Shown one piece after another: positions 1-9,351 of a DNA stretch of 64,000 nt. The stretch comes from CAZHAX01 sp964530325 (GTDB lineage Bacteria; Chloroflexota; Anaerolineae; B4-G1). Where the stretch lies: contig CAZHAX010000007.1 of NCBI GenBank assembly GCA_964530325.1, forward strand, positions 1 through 64,000, in the 5' to 3' direction. The notes below the pieces were generated by a model. The model saw only the letters and a program-made list of their open reading frames with translations, ran no database searches and was not told the DNA's origin. Position 1 is the first letter of the stretch. Every line of letters begins with the position of its first letter. Both the position numbers and the translations under genes were made by a program.

Positions 1-254
1 AGCCGGAGCAGCGCCTCCTCGCTCATCGGCTGATGGGTTCCCAGCGCCACCAGGTAGTCAAGCGCGGTGACCTTTCCCCACAAAGCCTGGTGGAACAGCC
101 TGAACAAGAGGGCGATCGGCGCTGTCCGCGTGCCGTCGGGGATGATCACGAGCAGCCGCTGGCCGTCCAGGCTCTCCCGGGCCAGGGCCTCGTCGACCAG
201 GGCGCGGATCTCGCCCTCGCTCAGACATCTATCCGTGTGGCCGGCGCCGATCAA
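1..254 (-). CDS. LarA-like racemase family, N-terminal part only (runs off window)
   Basis: The minus-strand frame running off the left edge encodes a segment with IIPDGTRTAP and, further on, ALGTHQPMSEEALLRL. These match the N-terminal domain (DUF2088) of the nickel-pincer lactate racemase LarA family. The frame is open from the stop codon of the upstream HAD gene at 297-299 and shares its frame. There is no ATG; a TTG at 252-254 (followed by ATC GGC GCC GGC CAC) is the best start I can see, so the start is uncertain. The C-terminal catalytic part lies outside the window. LarA-family members include lactate, malate and other 2-hydroxyacid racemases and epimerases, so the substrate cannot be named. 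Confidence 0.7.
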   Translation of the reverse strand, partial: MIGAGHTDRCLSEGEIRALVDEALARESLDGQRLLVIIPDGTRTAPIALLFRLFHQALWGKVTALDYLVALGTHQPMSEEALLR

Positions 255-296
255 CAGTGCTGTGGCCTCCCACTCGCTTCGAGCGCTGCGCCTATC

Positions 297-1196
297 CTAT
301 CTCTTCCACGGTGGGATCTCGGGCAGGAGCTTCTCGAACTCGGCGATAACCTCGGCCTCGTATGCCCCGGCGTAGCTACCCTCCAGCAGTCTGTGGACTG
401 CTTCCTCGCGGAATCGCTGCCAGGACTCCCCCTCGTGGCCGGGGTTGATCGGGTAGAACAAGGCGTCGTTCGCCCGCGCCGCCTTCATGTCGCCGGGGGC
501 GTCGCCAATCATGAGTACGTGGTCCGGCTCGTACTTGCCCCCGGCCGCCAGCTCCAGGTGGAGCGCCTTGCCTCCCATCTCCTGCCCGGCGACGACGCGC
601 ACGTAGCGGGCGATGTCGTGCTCCTTCCACTCCCGCTGCAGCGCCTCCACCGGAGTGGCGGATACTACGATCATGTCCGCCTGGTCCTCCAGGAAGGCCA
701 GGCTCTCACGCACGAACGGGAAGGGCGGCACGCCGTGCACCATCTCGGCCACGGTGTCGTTGACGGCTGTCGTCCAGGCCAGGGCAGTCCCCAGTTCGGG
801 GTCGGGGTGCTCGGCCATATAGGCCTTCAGCCCGTCGTTGCTCTTTGCGAAAGAGTTGTCGGCGATGAACTCCCTTATGCGCGGCGCCTGGGGCGGCACG
901 ACTTCCCGTGCCTGTACCTCGGGCCGCTCGCGCAGGAGGTCGAAGACCATCACCAGCGCCGGCCAACGGTTGATGCCCCGCCACTTCGAATAGAGGTTGA
1001 CGAACTCGGCCGCCTCGCGAGCGTACTTCGAGACCGGCTGCAGGTGCCAGTGTTTGATGATGTTGGGAGTGAAGCACTCCTTGTGCTTGATCTCCATTGT
1101 GTCGAAGGCGCAGCCGTCGGAGTCGATGCCGACGAAGAAGTCGAACCTCGGCTCCAGGTCCTGCAAGGGTTGGGCCGCCTTGGGGTATTCGCTCAT
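297..1196 (-). CDS. HAD-superfamily hydrolase
   Basis: A 299-residue cytoplasmic protein with the HAD motifs in order. Motif I is GIDSDGCAFD near residue 23 (nucleophile Asp in D-S-D-G), motif II is VVSATP in the middle, and the motif III/IV region is MIGDAPGDMKAA near residue 232, with the acidic pair that holds magnesium. A long helical cap lies between motifs I and II. This predicts a phosphatase or phosphonatase-like hydrolase on a small metabolite; the substrate is unknown. It lies about 40 nt downstream of the broken kinase gene and directly upstream of the LarA-like gene, all on the minus strand. A sugar or hydroxyacid catabolic cluster is possible but not shown. Confidence 0.85.
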   Translation of the reverse strand: MSEYPKAAQPLQDLEPRFDFFVGIDSDGCAFDTMEIKHKECFTPNIIKHWHLQPVSKYAREAAEFVNLYSKWRGINRWPALVMVFDLLRERPEVQAREVVPPQAPRIREFIADNSFAKSNDGLKAYMAEHPDPELGTALAWTTAVNDTVAEMVHGVPPFPFVRESLAFLEDQADMIVVSATPVEALQREWKEHDIARYVRVVAGQEMGGKALHLELAAGGKYEPDHVLMIGDAPGDMKAARANDALFYPINPGHEGESWQRFREEAVHRLLEGSYAGAYEAEVIAEFEKLLPEIPPWKR

Positions 1197-1236
1197 CTAT
1201 CTCCTTGCTGCGCAGCCTTCAGCCGTGGCGAGCGGA

Positions 1237-1293
1237 CTACACGCCGCTGTAGGCCGAGAAACCGCCATCCACAGGTAAGACAACCCCGGTGAC
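1237..1293 (-). pseudogene. 3'-end remnant of a short-chain dehydrogenase (SDR) gene
   Basis: The last 18 codons before the stop read VTGVVLPVDGGFSAYSGV. This is the typical C-terminal end of classical SDR oxidoreductases (strand F and the following substrate loop) and has no counterpart in histidine kinases. It is joined in frame to the kinase ATP-binding domain right after the conserved FEPF. I infer a deletion that removed the kinase 3' end and almost all of an SDR gene lying downstream on the same strand. A chimeric assembly is the alternative. Confidence 0.7.
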
Positions 1294-3668
1294 GAAGGGC
1301 TCGAACACGCGCTCCTGCATGTCGAGCGGAATGCCGGGGCCCGTATCCACCACCAGAATGTGCAAGTAGGGCGGCGCCACCTCGGCTTCCAGGATTATCT
1401 TGCCTCTCTCAACGAACTTGCTGGCGTTGTTCGGCAAGTTCAACAGGATCTGGCGCACCCGCACCGGGTCCGCCCTGATCGTGGAAGCCTCTCCGGCAAG
1501 TGGAGATGCCAGGTGACCCCACTTCGAGAGCCAGCGTCCGCCATGCTGCGGAACACCTCCTCCAGAAGCGGCCGCGGGTCCAGCATCTCCATGTACAGAT
1601 CGAGTTCGTCGATCTCAGCTCGTGAGAGATCGAGCAGATCGTTGATAACGCGCAGCTGGTGTTCAGCGCTGCGGTGGACGTGCCGGATGTCGCTCAACAG
1701 CTCCTCGGGCAGCGTGGTGCCGTACGGCTCCGGCGAGTCGAGGACCTCCCTGGTGCAGCCGAGGATCACGTTCAACGGTGTGCGCAACTCGTGGCTGACG
1801 TTGGCCAGGAGGCGCGTCTTGAGCCAGTCTGCCTTCTCGGCTGCAGCTCGCGCCTTCCGAGTCTCGTCGAAGAGTAGCGCGCCCTTCAACGAGCTGCTGA
1901 TCTGCCCTCGCAGCACCTCGTAGATCGTGCCGTCCATGGGTCCGATCCCGAGCAGCACGTAGCCGATCTGGTCCTCCCAGAAGTAGAGGGGCTCGAGTAC
2001 CAGGCTGAACGGGCCGCTGGAGCCGCTTTGGGCCAGCAGGCCGGGCGGGACCAGCTGTCGGGAAGGGAAGCTCTCGTCACCTTCGTACTCTATGCGTCCC
2101 CGTTCGTCGCAGGCCATGATCAGCCTTGATCTGAGCGTCGGTTCGAGCGGGCTGTCGTACAAGGACAGGTAGCAGCGCTCGATCCCCAGCTTCGGCAAGT
2201 CCTGCGCCAGCACTGATGCCAGCTCGGAAACATCGAACGTGGTGACCAGCGCCCGGCTGATCTGCCGCAGGGTCTGCGTCTGCTGGGTCCTTTCGACCAT
2301 GCGGAATCCTCGTGCTCTTTGAGCCGCCTCTCCGATCAGCACCCAGGCCTGTCCCCACAGATCCTCGGCCCGGCGAAGGCGCTGGGCACCGTCGTCGCCG
2401 AAGCAGGGTAGGGTCTGACGACGGAGTGCCGATACGACATTCTGCCAGGTCCCAACCTGGCCATCCATGGCAATCACTCCACGGACGATGTGATCCAGCT
2501 CGCGGATGAAGCTCTCGCGCGCCGCCGGGCCGCCGGCCACCTCGCTGATGAAGGCGTCCAGCAAGCGCTCTCCCCAGTCGGCCGCCAGGCCCTCAGCGGA
2601 GACCTCCGCCGCCCGTACCATGTCGGATAGAATGGCCTCACGCCTTGCGGCAATGGCGGCGTCGAATGTCTTCCCTGCGGCCAGGCCTGCGACCGGGCCT
2701 GCCGCGGCCTGAACGACTGAAGGAGGAAGACAGCCACAGGACTGGCGTACCTTCAGCTTGGCCGGCAGCACCTCCTGATCGGGCACCTGCTCGCCGGCCA
2801 TCAAGGCGGTCAGCGTCTCGACCGCCCTTCGACCTTGCTCGTAGAACGGCAGTCTGACGGACGTCAGGGGCGGTGTCACGTACCTACCCTCGGTGGCGTC
2901 GTTGAATCCTACCAGAGCGACGTCCTCAGGCACCCGTATGCCCCGCGCCTGCAGCTCCTCGAGCACACCCAACGCGGGGAGGTCGCTGACGGTGACGACT
3001 GCGTCGAAGTCGGCCCTGGGACGTAGACCCCGCTCGTCCAGAAGCTGGCGGATCCCCTCCGCCCCGGAGTCCGGTACGAAGCCGCCGGGAGCGGTGACGA
3101 GTTTGGGCTCGAGAGGAATGGCATAGGCCTCAAGCGCGTCGCCGTAGGCCCGATACCGCTCCTGGGCGTAGTAGTGCCCTTCAGGCCCGCGTATGAAAGC
3201 GAGGCGCCGGTAGCCATGAAACTGGATCAGGTGCGCGATCATGTCGCGCATGCCGTAGTAGCTGTCGATGAGAACGGTGGGGGTGCCCTCCATGGGCAGG
3301 GAGACGCTGACTATCGGAAGCGGCGAGAAGCGCCGATGGAAGGCTACGATCTCGTCATACTCGAGAGAGCCGCCCACGGACGACGCCCAGCTAACCAGGC
3401 CGTCCACCAGATCCGGGCTGACCAGTTCATAGGCGACGTTCGCCGGCAGGGTGAAGCCGCTGGAGCTGTGCAAGTCCTCTCCAGCGAAGCATATCAGGTT
3501 GAGGCCTTGCTCGCGGGCGCCGTCCACGATGCCGGACCAGAGTGCCTGGCTGACGTTGTCCCCGATCCGGGGGGCGAGGTAGCCTACCGTGGGGCGTAGG
3601 CCAGGCGACCGAGCCCGAGGGTCGCCGGGGGATGCTGCTGCCCTGCGGCCTTCCTTTTGTGCTTTCAT
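1237..3668 (-). pseudogene. LacI-type sensor / GAF-like / histidine kinase, frameshifted and 3'-truncated
   Basis: The first frame (3668 down to 1440) gives 742 residues. Residues about 25-330 are a LacI/periplasmic-binding type 1 sensor domain (starts PTVGYLAPRIGDNVSQAL), then a helical and GAF-like region to about 615, then a HisKA domain with the phospho-acceptor His626 in ANVSHELRTPLN. Near 1479-1487 the frame is lost. After LPERLP the ATP-binding domain continues one frame over as ADPVRVRQILLNL (N box) and VVDTGPGIP (G1 box), consistent with one missing base. The kinase then stops in its ATPase domain: after RVFEPF the frame enters an SDR-like tail. F and G2 boxes are missing, so kinase activity is unlikely. 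The ATG at 3668 sits 13 nt after the predicted transcription start. Confidence 0.8.
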
Positions 3669-3687
3669 CGGCAGAAACCCGCCTTCG

Positions 3688-3716
3688 ATGATACATCATG
3701 TCCTCCGCACCCGCAA
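3688..3716 (-). promoter_or_regulatory. Sigma70-like promoter of the sensor-kinase gene
   Basis: On the minus strand TTGCGG (3711-3716), a 17-nt spacer and TATCAT (3688-3693). The predicted transcription start, near 3681, is only about 13 nt before the ATG at 3668, so the leader is very short. Divergent from the GH27 promoter about 100 bp away. Confidence 0.5.
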
Positions 3717-3797
3717 CAGCAAGCCTGCTATCCGGCCGGCACTCAGACGTGCAGGCGCGTTCGCTCCGCCGGGCCCGATTCGCCGCCACCCTCGGTC

Positions 3798-3826
3798 TTG
3801 TCGTACTTGGCGACAGGTGATACACT
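3798..3826 (+). promoter_or_regulatory. Sigma70-like promoter of the GH27 gene
   Basis: TTGTCG (3798-3803), a 17-nt spacer and TACACT (3821-3826). This leaves a leader of about 115 nt before the GH27 ATG at 3946, which is preceded by a good ribosome binding site (GAGGAGG at 3936-3942). Confidence 0.5.
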
Positions 3827-3945
3827 GCGGTATTGGGCAGAATGGGCGGCAATCTCGGCACTGCCCAGGCTCGCCGACTGGCTGCCTGCAGCCGGCGAGG
3901 TGGGAGGAGCCGTGCCCGCCGCTGCGCGCAACTTGAGGAGGGCCG

Positions 3946-5106
3946 ATGAGTGAAGACGAGCCCCTGGCGTCGACGCCGCCCATGGGCTGGAACTCATGGA
4001 ACCAGTCTGGCTGTGAAGTGGACGAGACATCTGTCCGCGAGACGGCAGAGGCAATCGTGGCCTCAGGCCTCAAGGACTGCGGCTATGAGTACGTCTGCAT
4101 AGACGACTGCTGGTCGCGGAAGAGTGGGCGAGACGGCAACGGCGATCTGGTTCCGGACGCGGAGCGGTTTCCCAACGGCATCAGAGCTCTGGCCGACCAC
4201 GTGCATGGCCTGGGACTCGAGATCGGGATCTACTCGGACGCAGCCGAGCTTACCTGCGGAGAGTACCCGGGCAGCCTCGGGTTCGAGGAGCAGGATGCAC
4301 AGCTGTGGGCGTCGTGGGGCGTCGACTTCTTGAAGTATGACTACTGCCATGCCCCTGTCGACCAGGCGACCGCGATAGAGCGGTACCGGCGCATGGGGGA
4401 CGCACTGAAGAAGACCGGGCGCAGGTTCATCTACTCGATATGCGAGTGGGGCGCCCGACAGCCGCACGTCTGGGGACGCGCCGTCGGCGGCCACATGTGG
4501 CGGGTGTCGGGCGACGTCTTCGATAGCTGGGTCAACATCTGGATGGCGGGGTGGAAGGCCTATGGAATAGGCGTGGACGCCTCGCTCGACATCGCGGCCG
4601 GCCTGCACGGATATGGCGGGCCCGCAGGCTGGAACGATCTCGACATGCTCGTCGTGGGCCTGAAGGGTGGGGCCAAGGTGCCAGGCTCCGGGATGTCCTT
4701 TCTGGAGTACCAGACCCACATGTCGATGTGGTGCATGGCCTGCTCGCCGCTGATGATAGGCTGTGACGTAAGAAAGATGGACCAGGAGACGGCGTTGCTG
4801 CTGATGAATCGCGAGGTCCTGGCTGTGGACCAGGACCCGCTTGGCAGGCCGGCCTGGCGGGTGAAGCAGAGTGGCCCCTGCGAGGTGTGGCAGAAGCCGC
4901 TCGCCGACGGCTCCGCAGCTCTGGCGCTTGTCAACCGAGGATCTTACGGCAGCGACATCGCGCTGCGGGCCGGCGATATCGGCATGCTGGATGAGCCGAA
5001 GCTGGCGCGGGACCTGTGGCGCCAGGAAGACGTGGCCGAGTTCACAGTGGAGCTGTCTCAGCGTGTGGAGCCTCACCAGACGGTCCTGCTGAGGGTCACC
5101 AGCTAG
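3946..5106 (+). CDS. GH27 alpha-galactosidase-like glycosidase
   Basis: A 386-residue protein without a signal peptide, so probably cytoplasmic. It starts with the GH27 signature TPPMGWNSWN and has CIDDCW near residue 52. The nucleophile is Asp132 in FLKYDYC and the acid/base is Asp190 in WRVSGDVFDSW, the equivalents of human alpha-galactosidase A Asp170 and Asp231. WNDLDML near 229 is also conserved. Residues about 300-386 form the usual beta-sandwich C domain. The family hydrolyses alpha-galactosides or alpha-N-acetylgalactosaminides; raffinose-type or galactomannan side chains are plausible substrates. It is divergent from a LacI-type sensor-kinase gene, which may once have sensed the sugar. 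Confidence 0.9.
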   Translation: MSEDEPLASTPPMGWNSWNQSGCEVDETSVRETAEAIVASGLKDCGYEYVCIDDCWSRKSGRDGNGDLVPDAERFPNGIRALADHVHGLGLEIGIYSDAAELTCGEYPGSLGFEEQDAQLWASWGVDFLKYDYCHAPVDQATAIERYRRMGDALKKTGRRFIYSICEWGARQPHVWGRAVGGHMWRVSGDVFDSWVNIWMAGWKAYGIGVDASLDIAAGLHGYGGPAGWNDLDMLVVGLKGGAKVPGSGMSFLEYQTHMSMWCMACSPLMIGCDVRKMDQETALLLMNREVLAVDQDPLGRPAWRVKQSGPCEVWQKPLADGSAALALVNRGSYGSDIALRAGDIGMLDEPKLARDLWRQEDVAEFTVELSQRVEPHQTVLLRVTS

Positions 5107-5173
5107 GTGGCGGGCGCGTGCAACTGGGGATTGCGCGGGCTGGGAGTGGGGAGAGCAGGAGTAGCATATCCGC

Positions 5174-7012
5174 GTGACAACGCCGCAGCTGTTTCTGATC
5201 GCCGTAGTGGTCATCCCGCTCGCGCTCGTATTCCTGGAGCGCCTGCGCATCGACCTGGCCGCGCTCCTGATGGCGGTTTCCCTGGCCGCCGGCCAGTACC
5301 TGGGCCTGGGCGTGCTGGGCGCGGCGCATTCGCCCACCGATGCGATCAAGGCGATATCCGGGCTGGGCCAGCCGGTCTTGCTGACGCTGCTCAGCCTCTT
5401 CGTCATCACCGCTGCACTGGAGAGAGCGGGCGTTACGCATTGGATCGCCGGCCGTCTGCTGAAGATAGGCAGCCGTTCGGAGCGGCGCCTGATTCCCCTC
5501 CTCGCGGCAACTGCGGCCCTCTTGTCGCTGGTAATGAACAACCTGGCCGCCGGAGCCCTCGTTCTACCCTGTGCAATGGAGATCTCTCGCCGCACGGGCA
5601 TCAAGCCGAGCAAGCTGTTGATACCGGTAGCCTACGGCAGCCTCTTGGGCGGAGCAGCCACCTACTTCACCACGGCCAACATGATCGTCAGCAACCTGTT
5701 GACGACAGCGAATCCACCTCAGCAGCCACTGGGTATCCTGGCCTTCACGCCTGCTGGAGGCCTGATCGCCGTCGCCGGCATTGCCTTCTTCGCTCTGCTC
5801 GGCCGGCGCTGGCTGCCGGACCGTGATCCGGCTCCCGAGCAGATGATGGCTCGCCTGACGGGTAGCGAGCTGGAGGCCTGCTACCAGCTCGGCGAGCGCC
5901 TGTGGGAAGCGCGCGTTGTACCGGATTCGCCCCTGGCTGGCAAGACGCTGTCCGAAAGCGGCATCGGCGAAAGGCTGGGCCTGGCCGTTGCCGGGGTCCT
6001 GCGCGGGCGCAGGGTGATCTCAAGCATGGCCGCGGAGCAGGAGATCCGGCCGAACGATATCCTGCTGATTGTCGGCCGGCAGGAACGGGTAGGCTCGCTG
6101 GCTGAGGTCGGTCTGGAGATCGACTGGGAGAACGGGGGCAGATGCTTGAGCGAGCACGGCATCTCTTTCGTCGAGGTCATGCCGTCGCCCCATTCCAGCG
6201 CACTCGGGCGCAATCTGCGCGAGCTGGGGTTCCGAGCCAGGTACGGGCTTACGGCGCTGGCCATCTTTCGCGGCGGGAGAAGCTCCCGTACCGACGTCGG
6301 CGAGCGGCCCCTGATGCTGGGCGACTCGCTGCTGATGACGGGGCCGCGGGGCCGGCTCAAGAGGCTGCGGGCGAACCCGGACTTCATCCTCATGGAGCCG
6401 GATACCGGCGATCAGCGGGTGCGGCCCGTACAGGCCGGCCTGACGGCGGGCTTTCTGGCCGTGGCTGTAGCGGGCTCGATCCTGGGCCTGCCGGTGTACC
6501 TGGCTATGATGGGCGCGGCTCTGCTGCTGCTGCTGACTGGAGTGCTGGATATCGAAGAAGCATACCGCTCCGTCCGCTGGCCGGCTATTGCGCTCATCGC
6601 CGGGATGTACTCGGTGAGTGTGGCGATGGTGAACACGGGCCTGGCGCAGCTGGTCGGTGAGGTCCTGCTCTCGCTGATAGCGCCGCTTGGGCCGTTGGGC
6701 CTGGCCGCAGGCGCGTACGTCGTCACGTCGCTGCTGACCCAGCTGATGGGGGGGCAGATCACCGCTCTCGTCACCGGGCCGGTCATGATCAGCGCGGCGA
6801 TCAGCATGCAGGTGGATCCGCAGGCTGTCGCGGTTGCCACCGCCATCGGCTGCTCGGCGTCGTTCCTCACGCCCATCGCCCACCCGGTCAACGTCCTGAT
6901 GATCGCGCCGGGCAACTACCGCTTCCGGGATTTCGCGCGCATCGGATGGAGGCTCACGCTGGTCTGCTTCGCAGCCTTGGTCGCAGGCTTGGCGCTCTTC
7001 TGGGGACTGTAG
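5174..7012 (+). CDS. SLC13/DASS-family anion transporter with two TrkA-C domains
   Basis: A 612-residue membrane protein with a GTG start after the purine-rich GGGGAGAGCAGGAG. Residues 1-215 hold about six membrane segments, including the conserved intramembrane stretch around VMNNLAAGALVLP. Residues about 236-305 and 325-405 are two soluble TrkA-C-like regulatory domains (ending in ILLIVGRQERV and SLLMTGPRGRLKR). The remainder is a second membrane half with TSLLTQLMGGQITALVTGP and CSASFLTPIAHPVNVL. This split layout with central TrkA-C pairs is usual for the bacterial DASS/SLC13 group, which moves dicarboxylates, sulfate or other anions. The substrate is not predictable. It lies 68 nt after the GH27 gene and may be co-transcribed. 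Confidence 0.88.
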   Translation: MTTPQLFLIAVVVIPLALVFLERLRIDLAALLMAVSLAAGQYLGLGVLGAAHSPTDAIKAISGLGQPVLLTLLSLFVITAALERAGVTHWIAGRLLKIGSRSERRLIPLLAATAALLSLVMNNLAAGALVLPCAMEISRRTGIKPSKLLIPVAYGSLLGGAATYFTTANMIVSNLLTTANPPQQPLGILAFTPAGGLIAVAGIAFFALLGRRWLPDRDPAPEQMMARLTGSELEACYQLGERLWEARVVPDSPLAGKTLSESGIGERLGLAVAGVLRGRRVISSMAAEQEIRPNDILLIVGRQERVGSLAEVGLEIDWENGGRCLSEHGISFVEVMPSPHSSALGRNLRELGFRARYGLTALAIFRGGRSSRTDVGERPLMLGDSLLMTGPRGRLKRLRANPDFILMEPDTGDQRVRPVQAGLTAGFLAVAVAGSILGLPVYLAMMGAALLLLLTGVLDIEEAYRSVRWPAIALIAGMYSVSVAMVNTGLAQLVGEVLLSLIAPLGPLGLAAGAYVVTSLLTQLMGGQITALVTGPVMISAAISMQVDPQAVAVATAIGCSASFLTPIAHPVNVLMIAPGNYRFRDFARIGWRLTLVCFAALVAGLALFWGL

Positions 7013-7055
7013 CGGACCAGGCGCGCGTATCGGTGCACGCCTGGAGGCTGTCACT

Positions 7056-8270
7056 ATGCCTGACCCGACATGGAATCAGAAACTGCGCAGGGACGGGCAC
7101 GTCCTGCCCCTCACTCCGATCGACCACGTCTTCACCGGCCCGGGGTCCTACGCCATCACCTTCGCTCTAGCCTACGGCTGCCTGCTCGATCCGGCGAGCC
7201 TGCAGGCCAGCCTGGATGAGGCGCTCGACGGCTTCTGGCCGCTTTGCTCTCGACTGGTTGAGTCGTCGCCGCATTCGTATTCCTTCCGCTGCGACGAAGA
7301 CGCTGGCCTGGCGATCGGGCTGGCGGAATCTGGTGACCCGCTCACAGAATCGAGCGATCCGGCATCCTACATCGAGCCGGTTGCTTCCTTCCCAGGCGAG
7401 CCTCTGGCCAGGATCCGGCTCACTCAGACGCCCGCCGGCTCGGTACTCGGCGTCAGCATCTCACATGCGCTCGTCGACGGCTTCAGCTTCTTTCATTTCC
7501 TCTCCAGCTGGGCCCGCCTGGCCCAGGGGAGCAGGATTCTGAGTCCTTCGCCCGACCGTTCGGCCCTGCTGCCGGACACGGTGAATCCGGAGCCAGGCAT
7601 CGATGCCTCTCAAGTGCTGGCCCAGTGTGGCCTGTTTTGGGGCTCGGGCCGCTCGACGGCGAAGAACGATCCTCCATCTGAGGAAGTCGTCCCAATCTCG
7701 CGCCGGAGACTCCAGGCCATCAAGAAGGAGGCGCAGCAAGGCTCCGAGGTCTCCCTGACGGACAACGATGTCCTGACCGCATACGCCTGGAAGGAGTACG
7801 GCGTCAAGTGGGCCAGTCTCCAGGACGGGGACAAGACTTACGTCACGATCCCGTTCGACTTCCGCCGCCTGCTGCGGGCAGTGCCCAGGACGTACTTCGG
7901 CTGCGCCCTCGCCTTTGTCACGGCGGAGATGGATCACGACCGTCTGGCCGCCGCCACGCTTGGGGAGGTCGCCTCCGCTGTGCGCAAGAGGGTGGCGCTG
8001 GTGACCGGAGACTACGCTATCGGCTCGCTACGCACTCTGGAGGGTCTGCGCCGCGAGAGAGGGCTGCCCGCAGTCCAGCAGCTCGACGTCAGGCACCCGA
8101 CGAGAGGTATGGTCGTCACCAATATCAGCCGCCTGCCGATCGCCGGCATCGACTTCGGCTGCGGGGCGCCGATCGGCCTGAGGGCGGCGATGCTGGCCGA
8201 GCGGGCTGTGGCGATCATGCCTGCGGAAGACGGAGTCGTGCTCAGAGTGCTCCCACCCGGGAGCGGATAG
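7056..8270 (+). CDS. BAHD-like acyltransferase (HxxxD / DFGxG)
   Basis: A 404-residue protein that looks like the plant BAHD acyl-CoA transferase family (Pfam Transferase). It carries the catalytic HxxxD motif as His137-Ala-Leu-Val-Asp141 in SISHALVDGFSFFHFLSSW. An internal DFRRLL...YFGCAL element at about 268 resembles the plant D-x-R-S-R...YFGN segment, and the C-terminal structural motif appears as Asp366-Phe-Gly-Cys-Gly (plant DFGWG). BAHD enzymes move an acyl group from CoA to an alcohol or amine. Members are rare in bacteria; a condensation-domain relative is the alternative, but the paired DFRR and DFGCG elements favour BAHD. It follows the transporter by 43 nt with its own ribosome binding site (GGAGG), probably in one operon. 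Confidence 0.75.
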   Translation: MPDPTWNQKLRRDGHVLPLTPIDHVFTGPGSYAITFALAYGCLLDPASLQASLDEALDGFWPLCSRLVESSPHSYSFRCDEDAGLAIGLAESGDPLTESSDPASYIEPVASFPGEPLARIRLTQTPAGSVLGVSISHALVDGFSFFHFLSSWARLAQGSRILSPSPDRSALLPDTVNPEPGIDASQVLAQCGLFWGSGRSTAKNDPPSEEVVPISRRRLQAIKKEAQQGSEVSLTDNDVLTAYAWKEYGVKWASLQDGDKTYVTIPFDFRRLLRAVPRTYFGCALAFVTAEMDHDRLAAATLGEVASAVRKRVALVTGDYAIGSLRTLEGLRRERGLPAVQQLDVRHPTRGMVVTNISRLPIAGIDFGCGAPIGLRAAMLAERAVAIMPAEDGVVLRVLPPGSG

Positions 8271-8373
8271 TTGGCTGGACGAAGGCCGGTGCAGGTCGGT
8301 TGCCGACCCTGACGCTCGAGGCGGGTCGGCTGAGCGTCCGCACTCGAATCGCGCTGGCGCGGGCAGGGATCGG

Positions 8374-9351
8374 ATGAACATGGCCAGTCTAGAGAGTATG
8401 AAGCTGCAGCTCAGGGATACGCTGGCGATCACCGCCGATCGCAGGCCAGGTCTCATCTGGCGCCTCCTGGTCTACCTGTTTCCTGCCCTGATCACACTAG
8501 CTGTGTCTCAGGGAGTGATGGCGGCTCTGGGGGGGCAGCGCTTGCCCTTTCCACAGACGACCGCCGGGGCCCTGTATCTGGGCCTTGGCGCAGCGTGGAT
8601 ACTAGGCATCACTGCTCAGTGCCGGAGGTTTGTGGACCGTCGCCCATGGGGTGGGATCGGCCTGGCCCGCTCTCGGCGGGCCGTGCGCCAGGTGCTGCTG
8701 GGCTGGCTCGTCGGCTGCCTGTTGATAATGCTTGTCTTCGCCATCGAATACGCGCTTGGCTGGGCGCGGGTCGAAGGGAACGAGGTGGCCACGTCCGGAC
8801 TTGGCCCTGCGCTCGACTACGTCTTGGGCGGCCTGCTGCTGATGCTTGGCGTCGGCTTCACCGAAGAAGTCGTCTTCCGTGGCTACGTCTTCCAGAACGT
8901 CGGAGAGCAGTTCCCGCTGTGGTTTGCCGCGCTCGTCACCGGCTGCCTCTTCGCCGCCGCACACGGAGCCCAGGGAGAGCTCTACTTCGCCAGCGCGATA
9001 CTGGTGAGCACCTTCTTGATCTGCACGCGGATCTCTGCCGGGTCGCTCTGGTTTGCCATCGCCTTCCACGGGGGCTGGAACTGGATGCAGACTTCAGTGC
9101 TGGGCATCTCGCAGGTCAACGCCCCGGAATACGGCCACGCACTTGTGCACGTCTCCCAGAGCGGCCCCGAGCTCTTCGTGGGGGCCGCGCCGATGATCGA
9201 GGGCGGCTTGATTGTGATCGGCCTGCTCCTGGCGATCCTCATGGGCAAGTGGCTGCATTCTCATGGAACGGACAGTGCAGTGAGCTGGCGGGCGCGCCTC
9301 AGCGGAACTGGGGAGCCGGTCGGCCCTGAGCAGCCGGAAGGGGCTGCCTAG
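8374..9351 (+). CDS. CPBP-family intramembrane glutamic endopeptidase
   Basis: A 325-residue multi-pass membrane protein of the CAAX/CPBP (ABI) family. The catalytic pair is Glu164-Glu165 in GFTEEVVFRGYVFQNV. The later family motifs are present as AAHGAQ and FAIAFHGGWNWMQT, which supply the His and Asn that position water. Relatives cleave near the C-terminus of prenylated proteins in eukaryotes or give bacteriocin self-immunity; here the role is unknown. The ATG at 8374 follows a weak purine-rich site. It lies about 100 nt after the BAHD-like gene on the same strand. Confidence 0.87.
   Translation: MNMASLESMKLQLRDTLAITADRRPGLIWRLLVYLFPALITLAVSQGVMAALGGQRLPFPQTTAGALYLGLGAAWILGITAQCRRFVDRRPWGGIGLARSRRAVRQVLLGWLVGCLLIMLVFAIEYALGWARVEGNEVATSGLGPALDYVLGGLLLMLGVGFTEEVVFRGYVFQNVGEQFPLWFAALVTGCLFAAAHGAQGELYFASAILVSTFLICTRISAGSLWFAIAFHGGWNWMQTSVLGISQVNAPEYGHALVHVSQSGPELFVGAAPMIEGGLIVIGLLLAILMGKWLHSHGTDSAVSWRARLSGTGEPVGPEQPEGAA

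Noticed and set aside
33..1292. Long plus-strand open frame of 419 codons
   Set aside because: It lies opposite the HAD hydrolase and LarA-like genes, whose motifs are clear; its translation has no recognisable motifs and is typical of a GC-rich antisense frame.
4063..5613. Minus-strand open frame of 516 codons opposite the GH27 gene
   Set aside because: Antisense to a gene with all GH27 catalytic residues and its own promoter and ribosome binding site; composition is Arg/Pro/His-rich.
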